From: Aureococcus anophagefferens
Lineage: Eukaryota; Sar; Pelagophyceae; Pelagomonadales; Pelagomonadaceae
NCBI RefSeq assembly: GCF_000186865.1
Contig: NW_008705626.1
Span: forward strand, 44,211-56,587
DNA: 12,377 bases
Direction of reading: 5' to 3'
Below, piece by piece: positions 1-5,778 of the stretch. Under the pieces are notes generated by a model that saw only the letters and a program-made list of their open reading frames with translations, searched no databases and was not told the origin of the DNA. The number at the start of each line of letters is the position of its first letter. Positions within the stretch are counted from its first letter, which is position 1. Position numbers and translations under genes: made by a program.

Positions 1-130
1 CGACCCGCGTCCCGCAGAGGTCGCTGCCCATGATGGAGAAGAACACGAAGTACCCCTGCGGGGGGTGGAGCAACAGGAAGCGCCGGAGCTACTGGTAGAG
101 CACCGTGATGTAGAACAACCTGCAGAACAT
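1..130 (-). pseudogene. Possible membrane-protein coding remnant at window edge
   Basis: Read on the minus strand from an ATG at 130, the frame gives MFCRLFYITVLYQ and then a TAG at 89-91. It continues open to the window edge with a similarly hydrophobic stretch (FLLLHPP, then YFVFFSIMGSDLCG). Aromatic and aliphatic residues on both sides of the stop look like one membrane-associated coding segment broken by a nonsense codon. No family is recognisable. It could equally be a terminal exon of a gene outside the window plus chance, or pure chance in GC-rich DNA. Confidence 0.2.
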
Positions 131-257
131 GTTCTAGGTCGACGGTTGATAGCCGGCTCGAGCGCCGCGCCCGCGTCCAACACAGCATTTTTTCGCCTCA
201 AACCCACTGCAAACATGCTAGCCACAGGTTCCGGGTTCAAGCTTCAGTACCGCGAAG

Positions 258-259
<2 letters not shown>
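131..259. other. Intergenic stretch, no supported gene
   Basis: This segment is less GC-rich than its surroundings and contains stops in several frames. I see no gene or RNA here. A short GGTTCAAGC stretch near 233 resembles part of a tRNA T-arm, but no acceptor stem or A-box partner is visible. Confidence 0.4.

Positions 260-322
<63 letters not shown>
260..322. repeat. 9-bp tandem repeat, seven perfect copies
   Basis: The unit GCGCGGACG is repeated seven times without error and ends where the sequence turns to GAGTGCGG. It lies 17 bp beyond the stop codon of the transposase-derived gene (stop at 340-342). The 9-bp period keeps every frame open (Arg-Thr-Ala repeats on the plus strand), which explains the long spurious frames across it. 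Perfect identity suggests recent expansion by slippage. Confidence 0.95.
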
Positions 323-323
<1 letters not shown>

Positions 324-339
324 AGTGCGGCCTTATTTT

Positions 340-1770
340 TTACTTAGTGAACTCTTCCCATGCGGCGAAGAGGGCGCTCGCGCTGTCGTTCATTGTCGCG
401 CGGGGCTTCCAGACCCAGTCGGGGCCGAGGGCCTTCGCATCATAAAGGGGCTTGGGGTGGGACAGCATAGCTTTGTGTACGACCGAAATAGCCGTGCGGA
501 TCGCGTACAAACCGCGAGAGATCTCAGACACCGATTCTCCCTTCGATAGAAGGAAAGTCCCAATGAGATGGCAGTGGCGCCCACCATCCAGAGTGCCGAC
601 AAAGACCATCGATTTCGACTGGTAGTTTAGCCGTCCAGTCCCATCGATCGATGCGTAGCTCAGCACACTCTCGAGCTCCTGCCGCGCCGCCTTCGCCAGC
701 ATTCTGATCGTAACCATCACGAAGAAATTGCTCTTCAACTCCCCACCGATCTCTCTGTCGATGACGACAGGTTCGTCCCACTCGGAACCGATTTCACCAC
801 CTTCTGCAGCCATCTCAGCCAATTTCTCCATGGTCACAGCCTTTGAAGCGACCAGTGATTCGAGCTGCCCATAGCTCCCCTGCCAGAAGTCTGTCATGCG
901 GTTGCAGCGGGCGTTCCGGATGTGCCTTTTGATCTTCGTCTTGATCTCCCGGCCATACACGTCCATGTTCCCCAGCACACCCAGGGGCTGTAGCACGCGG
1001 ATGGCGTCGTTCATGTTCCAGCTGTCCTGTGCAACGACAGGCTTTAGCGCCTGGGCCATGAACGGAGGTATCCCGCGCTTCGCCTGGGCGATCATCTCCT
1101 TCCAGGAGGGGTGTTCGTGGTCGTGGATGCCTCGCACGATCGTGACCTTGGCCTCGCCCCGGTGGAAGAAGATGCGCGCGGCGCAGGGGCAGGATGGCTT
1201 GTTGTTCTTCCCCAAGCAGCGCACGGTCATGCAGGAGCTGTACTTGTCGTGGTCCAGCGTCAGCGGCTCCGTCGTCGTGTTTGTGTAGCCCATGCCATCA
1301 AGCTCGAACAACTTTTCGAGCACGACCTTCACGGTCTCGTCCTGCATGCACGTGCCGTCGGCGTAGAACAGCCGGCCCTCCCTCGCCGCGCTCTCGAGGT
1401 TGTAGTAGCAGGTCTTGCCGCGGCGCTTGCCGACGAGGGGCTGAGGAACCGTAGGTTCATCGGGCGCCGAGAACATCGCCGACGTCAGGTAGTCGTTTGG
1501 CGGAGCATTCAGCGGCTTGTCGACGTCCGGGATCTCCTCGTCCTCCTCGTCCTCGGCGGCCTTGGACTGGGCCACGGAGAGCACGGGCCGCAGCAGCTCG
1601 GCCAGCAACGCGAGCTGCTGCTCCGGCGTGAAGCCCTGGAGCGCCGAGCCGGCCTTGAACGGCGACGGCGGCTGCATGGACGCGGGCCGCTTCTTCGGCG
1701 TCGGCACCGGCGCGGACGCCGGCGCCGGCGCCGGCGCGTCGGGCGCCGGCGCGGAGGACCGGTTGCCCAT
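340..1770 (-). CDS. MULE-type transposase-derived protein, zinc-binding, C-terminally truncated
   Basis: This is a 476-aa protein starting at the ATG at 1770. The frame is open further upstream only from a TTG, so the ATG is preferred. An Ala/Pro-rich N-terminus and an acidic stretch (EDEEDEE) precede a predicted zinc module: CMTVRC, then CPC, then HDHEH about 20 residues later, resembling the FLYWCH/WRKY-GCM1 fold that precedes the catalytic domain in Mutator-like transposases. About 150 residues further on comes a MULE-like core: SIDGT with a candidate first catalytic Asp, GTFLLSKGESVSEI, and MNDSASALFAAW with a candidate second Asp. The protein ends eleven residues after MND, so the third acidic residue and the usual C..H end are absent. 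It should not transpose by itself. It may be a decayed transposon copy or a co-opted DNA-binding protein. No terminal inverted repeats were seen around it. Third-position G/C is weaker in the 3' half than in neighbouring host genes. Confidence 0.7.
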   Translation of the reverse strand: MGNRSSAPAPDAPAPAPASAPVPTPKKRPASMQPPSPFKAGSALQGFTPEQQLALLAELLRPVLSVAQSKAAEDEEDEEIPDVDKPLNAPPNDYLTSAMFSAPDEPTVPQPLVGKRRGKTCYYNLESAAREGRLFYADGTCMQDETVKVVLEKLFELDGMGYTNTTTEPLTLDHDKYSSCMTVRCLGKNNKPSCPCAARIFFHRGEAKVTIVRGIHDHEHPSWKEMIAQAKRGIPPFMAQALKPVVAQDSWNMNDAIRVLQPLGVLGNMDVYGREIKTKIKRHIRNARCNRMTDFWQGSYGQLESLVASKAVTMEKLAEMAAEGGEIGSEWDEPVVIDREIGGELKSNFFVMVTIRMLAKAARQELESVLSYASIDGTGRLNYQSKSMVFVGTLDGGRHCHLIGTFLLSKGESVSEISRGLYAIRTAISVVHKAMLSHPKPLYDAKALGPDWVWKPRATMNDSASALFAAWEEFTK

Positions 1771-1958
1771 GGCGGCGACCACCTCGCCCAATTCCTGGGC
1801 TGCCGAGTTCCTTCGGATCGTCAACCAAATCTCAATTCCTGGGAGCGTCACCTTCAATTCCTGTGATAATACCCAGCGCCGCGCATGCCGCCGCGGCCGC
1901 TTGCTTGAAGCTGTTGCAGCTCGCCGGCACCGCTGTGTGTCGCCGCGCGCACCGAGCC
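1771..1958. promoter_or_regulatory. Divergent promoter region with three CAATTCCTG copies
   Basis: This 188-bp gap separates two head-to-head ATGs (1770 minus, 1959 plus) and must hold both promoters. CAATTCCTG occurs at 1789-1797, 1833-1841 and 1855-1863, all in the same orientation, with start-to-start spacings of 44 and 22 bp. The first two copies extend to CAATTCCTGGG. Spacing in multiples of 22 bp, about two helical turns, would suit protein-binding sites, but this is inference from sequence alone. No clear TATA box is visible. Confidence 0.4.
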
Positions 1959-2774
1959 ATGCTCGCCATGCGCGCGATCCTGCGATCGGTGCTCGTCGTC
2001 GCCGTCGTCGGTGCCATGAACCTGCCGCGGCGCTTCGGCGGCCAGAGCAACGGCCCGCGGCGCGCGCTCGCCGGCGCCGCGGGCGCCGCCCTGCTGGCCA
2101 AGCCTTTGAGCGCCGTCGCCTTCGGGCGCGAGGCGGCGCTCGCCGACAAGCTCGGCGCCGTGCCGGCCTTCTTCGTCGCGAACTCGCGGGGGTCGCCCTA
2201 CCTGCTGAACAAGGAGGCGGAGGGCGCGCAGGAGTGCGTGATCTTCCTCGAGCCGCGCGACGCCGAGGCCTTGCTGAGCGAGATGACGCAGGCGAGCCCG
2301 CAGCTCAGCGACGCGCGCGTCTTCTGCGTGGGCTTGGACAAGGCCCTGGGCATGCTGAAGCGCAAGCCCCAGCCGAGCGGCAACGTCGCGCGCAACGGCA
2401 AGGAGCTCGTGCTCCGGTACCGGCTCCAGCCCTCCGCGAAGCAGCTCCAGAACGCGCGGGGCCGCCTCGGCAAGCTCTTCGACACGAAGACGCTGCCCTG
2501 CTTCATCTGCCCGGAGCTCGCCGTGGGCGGCAAGACGCCGGTGTTCATGGCGCTCGAGGACCTGACGGAGGCGTGGGCGACGCAGGGCACGGGCCGGCCG
2601 GCGAACGTCGACGTCCACAACCTGCTGGATTTGGTCGTCGCGTCGGAGCTGCCCGACGCCATGGGCGACTTCGACGACCTCCTCTTCTACCCGCAGCCGG
2701 GCGCGGTGAAGTACGTCCGCTCGAACCGGAAGCGCGGCAACATGAACTCGCGGCTCCACGCGTCGATCAACTAG
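1959..2774 (+). CDS. Tic22-like plastid protein import component
   Basis: This is a 271-aa protein. Tic22 proteins act in the space between plastid envelope membranes, and cyanobacterial relatives act in the periplasm, as chaperone-like factors for protein translocation across the envelope. The Tic22 pattern is visible: AVPAFFVANSRGSPYLLNK, then VIFLEPRDAEALLSEM, then LPCFICPELAV, then TPVFMALEDLTEAW, then VDVHNLLDLV. The leader is complex: a hydrophobic signal-like segment (AILRSVLVVAVVGAM), a short basic stretch with NLPRRF, then GPRRALAGAAGAALLAKPL followed by SAVA, which resembles a twin-arginine thylakoid signal with an AxA-type cleavage site. The start at 1959 gives this leader directly; the frame runs upstream only from a GTG. 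There is no intron. The stop lies 32 bp from the convergent O-fucosyltransferase stop. Family call is confident; sub-plastid location is not. Confidence 0.8.
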   Translation: MLAMRAILRSVLVVAVVGAMNLPRRFGGQSNGPRRALAGAAGAALLAKPLSAVAFGREAALADKLGAVPAFFVANSRGSPYLLNKEAEGAQECVIFLEPRDAEALLSEMTQASPQLSDARVFCVGLDKALGMLKRKPQPSGNVARNGKELVLRYRLQPSAKQLQNARGRLGKLFDTKTLPCFICPELAVGGKTPVFMALEDLTEAWATQGTGRPANVDVHNLLDLVVASELPDAMGDFDDLLFYPQPGAVKYVRSNRKRGNMNSRLHASIN

Positions 2775-2811
2775 GTAGCGTAATGTGCGTTTAGAGCTAC
2801 GCGTCGCTACC
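2774..2811. terminator. Convergent 3'-end junction with small inverted repeat
   Basis: The two opposing genes end 32 bp apart. GGTAGCG at 2774-2780 and CGCTACC at 2805-2811 form a perfect 7-bp inverted repeat that overlaps the last bases of both stop codons, with a 24-nt loop. It could mark a shared 3'-end processing site for both transcripts. The stem is short and could be chance. Confidence 0.25.
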
Positions 2812-4506
2812 GGTCGATGAGCCCGCCGGCGTCGTCGTCGGTCCAGCCCGCGCGCCACTCGCGCATCCAGCCCGGGCCGCTCCGCTTCTCCATCTGGAGG
2901 TCGCGGAGCTTGCCCGGCGTGTGGTAGTAGGAGGCCTCGCCGAGGCCGTGGTAGCCGCGCATGCGGTGGATGTAGGCGGAGAACGTGGACCAGTAGGTGC
3001 CGGCCCAGACCCTGGCGCGCGTGCAGACGACCTGGTCGACCATGCCGTAGTAGTTCGGGTTCAGGTCGCGGAGGACGCCGTCCGTGAAGTCGCCGAGCAT
3101 GACGACGTTCCAGCCCGCGTCCCGCGTGAAGGCCGTCCAGCTCGGGTCGTCGGGGCAGCCGTACTTCTTCGGCCGCGGCACCGGGTAGCTGTCGCAGGGC
3201 TTCCGCTCCCAGAGGCAGCCCTTGCACTTGCCCGCGGGGTCGTCGGTGGCGAGGTAGACGAGCGCGCCCCGCGGGATCTCCAGCTCCGCGAGGTTCGCGA
3301 CGATGTCGCTGGCGGAGATCTTCGCCTCGCGGTACTGGAAGTCGTTGCGCCGCGCGTGGATCGCGTAGAAATCCGTCGCGTTCGTCGTCAACAACGCCTT
3401 CTTCCGCAATTCCAACAGCACCTTGTGCGCCGCGCACTGGATCGGGTCCTGGTAGCGCGCGTAGTCGCGGATGAAGCGCTTGTAGAAGCGGTTCACGGGG
3501 CCGTCCTCGAAGAAGAGGAAGCTGTAGTAGTTCCGCAGGATGCGGTGGTTGCCGCTCCCGGCGCTGTGGACGTGGCGCTTGTCCGCGAGGTCGAGGGCCA
3601 CGGCCTTCTGGCCCCCCGGCGCGAGCTCGGGGACGTAGGACTCGCCGCCGAACTTCACCTGGGCAGGAAAAGGGTGCGAAATTCCCAACTTTGGAGGCTC
3701 CTATCTCGGTCATTTTCCACTCGTTTCGGCTGATTTTGGGACGAGCGATCATCCCTCGGAGCGCTCTCGAAGCGTGGGTGCTGTTTCCGAAACGCGCGCG
3801 CGCGGAACACTCACGTTGAAGCGACGTTGAATCACCCTTTTCCTGCCCTGAACTTCACGTAGCGGCCGCTCAGCGGCGGCAGCAGCGCGTCGGACGACTT
3901 CTCCACCAGCTTCCAGAGCTGGCGGCCGCTCGGCGTCTCCGCCACGGGCGCGCCCGCGATGGACTCTTTGAGGAACTCGGGCATGGTCTTGGTCCGCCAG
4001 CCCGGGTGCGACGCCAGAAGGCTCGTGTTGAGGAAGTCCGCCAAACCGAAATCCCTCCGGTCGCCGTAGGTCTTCGCGATGAGGTACAGCGACTGGGGCG
4101 GCGGCAGGACCAGGGTGCGCCGCAGGTAGTGCGCGAGCACGAGGACGCACTCGATGCCCATGCGGATGTTGTTCCAGCCGCCGCTGTCGTACTCGAAGGT
4201 GAGGAACTTGTCGGGCTCCGGCGCGCCGAGCGACGCGGGCGCGACGGCCGGCGGGTCCCGCCAGTAGATGACCTCCGAGTCGGCGATGACAGTGCCGTCG
4301 CACGTCATGCAGCCGTAGCCCTTCCGCGGCGGCGCGAGCTTCGGCTTCGGCGGCTCGGGCTTCGGCTTCGGCGGCGGCTTCGGCACCGCGACCTTCGACT
4401 CGGCCGGCGGCGGCGGCGGCGGATCCGCCGCCTTCGCGGGCGGCCGCGGCGCGGCGGGCGGCCGCGGCGCCCGCGGCGCCAAGTTGTCCAGCTCCTCCGT
4501 CGCCGG

Positions 4507-4538
<32 letters not shown>

Positions 4539-4768
4539 GCGGCGGCGGCGGCGGCGGCGGATCGGACGCCGCGGGCGCGGCGGGCGGCGGCCGCTGGATG
4601 GCGAAGGGTCCCGCGTGCGGCGCCGCCTCTGCGGCGAAGGGTGCCGGTCGGCGACGCGCCCGGCGCCTGCCCGCGCAGACTCGCGTGGCTCGCCGTTGTC
4701 TGCAGCGTCAGGATCGTCACGCCAAAGCCCAGGGCGAACGCCACCAGCACGACCGGTTTGATGCGCAT
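2807..4768 (-). CDS. GDP-fucose protein O-fucosyltransferase-like, type II membrane protein, interrupted by introner intron
   Basis: The family transfers fucose from GDP-fucose to protein or glycan acceptors in the ER or Golgi lumen. The N-terminus (MRIKPVVLVAFALGFGVTIL) is a short basic tail plus signal anchor. A long Pro/Lys-rich stalk follows, then the catalytic domain. Family motifs are present: EYDSGGWNNIRMGIE (around residue 180), HARRNDFQYRE (around 390), and DQVVCTRARVWAGTYWSTFS (around 500), the donor-binding side of the fold. The model is: exon 4768-4681, tentative 52-bp intron 4680-4629, exon 4628-3859, 200-bp introner intron 3858-3659, exon 3658-2807, about 569 aa. The introner junction (TAC then GTG AAG TTC GGC) is in phase 0 and restores an unbroken frame. 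The first junction is uncertain: the anchor and stalk are in different frames, so either that small intron or a 1-base indel is needed. It is divergent from the TLC gene. Acceptor specificity cannot be told. Confidence 0.82.
3650..3658. repeat. Target-site duplication of the introner, copy 1
   Basis: GAACTTCAC on the plus strand (GTGAAGTTC in the coding sense) is identical to 3850-3858. The true duplication is 8 bp (AACTTCAC) if the element begins with C, or 9 bp otherwise; the boundary base is ambiguous. This copy remains in the mRNA and encodes Val-Lys-Phe. Confidence 0.85.
3659..3850 (-). mobile_element. Introner element (MITE-like) forming an intron
   Basis: This is a 192-bp non-autonomous DNA-transposon-like insertion. 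The ends carry perfect 16-bp terminal inverted repeats: GGGCAGGAAAAGGGTG at 3661-3676 and its reverse complement CACCCTTTTCCTGCCC at 3833-3848. Extending to the ends gives 17 of 18 matching positions, the mismatch being the second base (T at 3660 against A after complementing 3849). Flanking copies of (G)AACTTCAC form the duplication. The interior encodes nothing: a run of CG dinucleotides, GTTTCCGAAAC, and two copies of ACGTTGAA 11 bp apart. In the coding direction the 3' repeat reads CACCCTTTTCCTGCCCAG, acting as polypyrimidine tract and acceptor. Introner elements of this design are known from Aureococcus and Micromonas (recalled from the literature, not checked). A database search would show whether this is a known subfamily. 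Confidence 0.88.
3850..3858. repeat. Target-site duplication of the introner, copy 2
   Basis: This is the second GAACTTCAC copy. In the coding sense it reads GTGAAGTTC and supplies the intron's 5' splice-site GT, so it is removed with the intron. Confidence 0.85.
4502..4560. repeat. 12-bp tandem repeat plus GGC run in the coding stalk
   Basis: GCCGGCGGCCTC occurs three times at 4502-4537 and is followed by a GGC trinucleotide run to 4560. On the coding (minus) strand this encodes a polyproline run and Arg-Pro-Pro-Ala repeats in the stalk between the membrane anchor and the fucosyltransferase domain. Units of 12 and 3 bp let the stalk change length without a frameshift. Confidence 0.9.
4629..4680 (-). 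other. Candidate 52-bp intron in the fucosyltransferase gene
   Basis: The signal-anchor frame and the stalk frame differ by one base. A GT (4680-4679) to AG (4630-4629) segment of 52 bp would fix this exactly, ending in CGCCGCAG. The donor GTCTGC is poor and the segment lacks a pyrimidine tract. A 1-base insertion or assembly error in the same stretch is an equally good explanation. Confidence 0.35.
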
Positions 4769-4957
4769 CGTTGACGTGTCTTACGGCGCGGCGAGGCTGC
4801 TTGGGTGGTCCTACGCTTGCTACGCGCGACGCCACATCGCGTGCGGCGCTCGCTGAAGTCAGACTTTGCCACAACAAAATCTTGCTTGCCCTCGACGCTC
4901 CGACGCCGATCTCGAGTTGCACGCGCGCCGCGCCGCGCCGCGCCGCCACAGCACACC
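4769..4957. promoter_or_regulatory. Divergent promoter, fucosyltransferase / TLC gene
   Basis: This 189-bp gap lies between head-to-head ATGs and should contain both promoters. No TATA box is evident. TTTGCCAC at 4865-4872, 93 bp before the TLC start, recurs before the ankyrin/SAM gene at 7512-7519. An AACAAAATC stretch follows it. Function of the shared octamer is unknown. Confidence 0.4.
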
Positions 4958-5713
4958 ATGTCGGAGCTCGCCGCGTCCATCGGTTGCTGGTACGCGTTCT
5001 GGTTCGCGTGCTACAAGCTGTCCCACGTCGCCAACGGCATCCTCTTCGAGACCTACGGCGCCCTCAAGCCCGCGACGCAGGCCTACTGGTGCGCGAGCTC
5101 CGTGAGTTCGCTGCACGCGATCGTCATCGTCTACCTGAGCTTCACGGCGGGCGTCGAGCTCGAGGTCTGGACGCGGCCCGACGTCTTCTTCGCGACGAGC
5201 GCGCGCTCGGGCCTCACGAACCGCGTCTTCGTCGGCTACCTGCTCTGCGATCTGTCCTGCAGCCTCTACTACAACGCGGCCTGGTCCGGCTGGGTCGAGA
5301 ATCTGGTGCACCACGCCGCGGGCATCTGGTGCTGGAGTACGCTCGAGCGCGACCAGTTCGGCCACATCTTCCTCCTCACGGCGCTCCTCGCCGAGGGCAC
5401 GACGCCCTTCGTGAACAACCGCTGGTTCCTCGCGCAGAGCGGCATGAAGGACGGCAGGCTCTACTTCTACAACGGCCTGCTCATGACGGGCCTCTGGTTC
5501 CTCCTCCGCGTCGTCCTCTTCGCGTGGCTCGGCACGCGGCTCGTGGCGATGCGCGCGGATCTGGCGAAGATCACGGCGTACCAGAGCGTCGTGCTCTACG
5601 TGAACTACGCCATCGGCTACGCGCTCCAGCTCTTCTGGTTCCGCAAGATCCTCAAGGGCGCGCTCAAGGCGCTCCGGGGGGGGTCGACGAAGGAGGCCGC
5701 CAAGGCCGCCTGA
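4958..5713 (+). CDS. TLC-domain multi-pass membrane protein, TLCD4/TMEM56-like
   Basis: This is a 251-aa protein starting at the ATG at 4958 (MSELAAS). The frame is open upstream but that part is basic and low in complexity. Several hydrophobic membrane segments are visible: WYAFWFACYKLSHVANGILF, AIVIVYLSF, FVGYLLCDLSCSLYY, HIFLLTALLAEG, GLWFLLRVVLFAW and VNYAIGYALQLFWF. The TLC family signature appears as VENLVHHAAGI with the His pair at 118-119, and AEGTTPFVNNRWFL near 145-158. The basic C-terminus may be an ER-retention type tail. TLC proteins include ceramide synthases and lipid-trafficking factors; this one lacks the extended Lag1 motif, so ceramide synthase activity is not supported. 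Exact role is unknown. It converges on the TTLL9-like gene with a 65-bp gap. Confidence 0.82.
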   Translation: MSELAASIGCWYAFWFACYKLSHVANGILFETYGALKPATQAYWCASSVSSLHAIVIVYLSFTAGVELEVWTRPDVFFATSARSGLTNRVFVGYLLCDLSCSLYYNAAWSGWVENLVHHAAGIWCWSTLERDQFGHIFLLTALLAEGTTPFVNNRWFLAQSGMKDGRLYFYNGLLMTGLWFLLRVVLFAWLGTRLVAMRADLAKITAYQSVVLYVNYAIGYALQLFWFRKILKGALKALRGGSTKEAAKAA

Positions 5714-5778
5714 GGGCGGCGTCGCCGCTAAGCACCCTGTCGTGACTCGGCGAACGAAGCGGCGTTACTACGGGGGGC

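Larger units (their letters stand above)
3659..3858 (-). other. Spliceosomal intron, 200 bp, phase 0
   Basis: The intron begins GTGAAGTTC (3858-3850) and ends CCTGCCCAG (3667-3659). The 5' GT comes from the duplicated target and the 3' AG from the element end. Removal joins Tyr to Val-Lys-Phe-Gly-Gly in one frame. Retention gives a TGA within nine codons. An internal GTGAGT at 3814-3809 looks like a better donor, but that stop codon precedes it. Confidence 0.88.

Noticed and set aside
215..245. tRNA gene suggested by a T-arm-like GGTTCAAGC
   Set aside because: No matching acceptor stem, anticodon arm or A-box; only one arm-like string.
260..322. CRISPR-like array
   Set aside because: Units are 9 bp and directly adjacent with no spacers; it is a minisatellite in eukaryotic DNA.
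1771..1857. TTG-initiated 29-residue extension of the transposase-derived protein
   Set aside because: An ATG at 1770 is available and the extra part consists of the promoter repeats.
1854..3752. Long minus-strand frame of 632 codons
   Set aside because: It is Arg/Pro/Ala-rich, antisense to the Tic22-like gene and out of frame with the fucosyltransferase; it is open only because GC-rich DNA lacks stop codons.
3809..3814. Internal GTGAGT in the introner as the real 5' splice site
   Set aside because: Using it would retain an in-frame TGA before it, while the duplication-derived GT gives a seamless frame.
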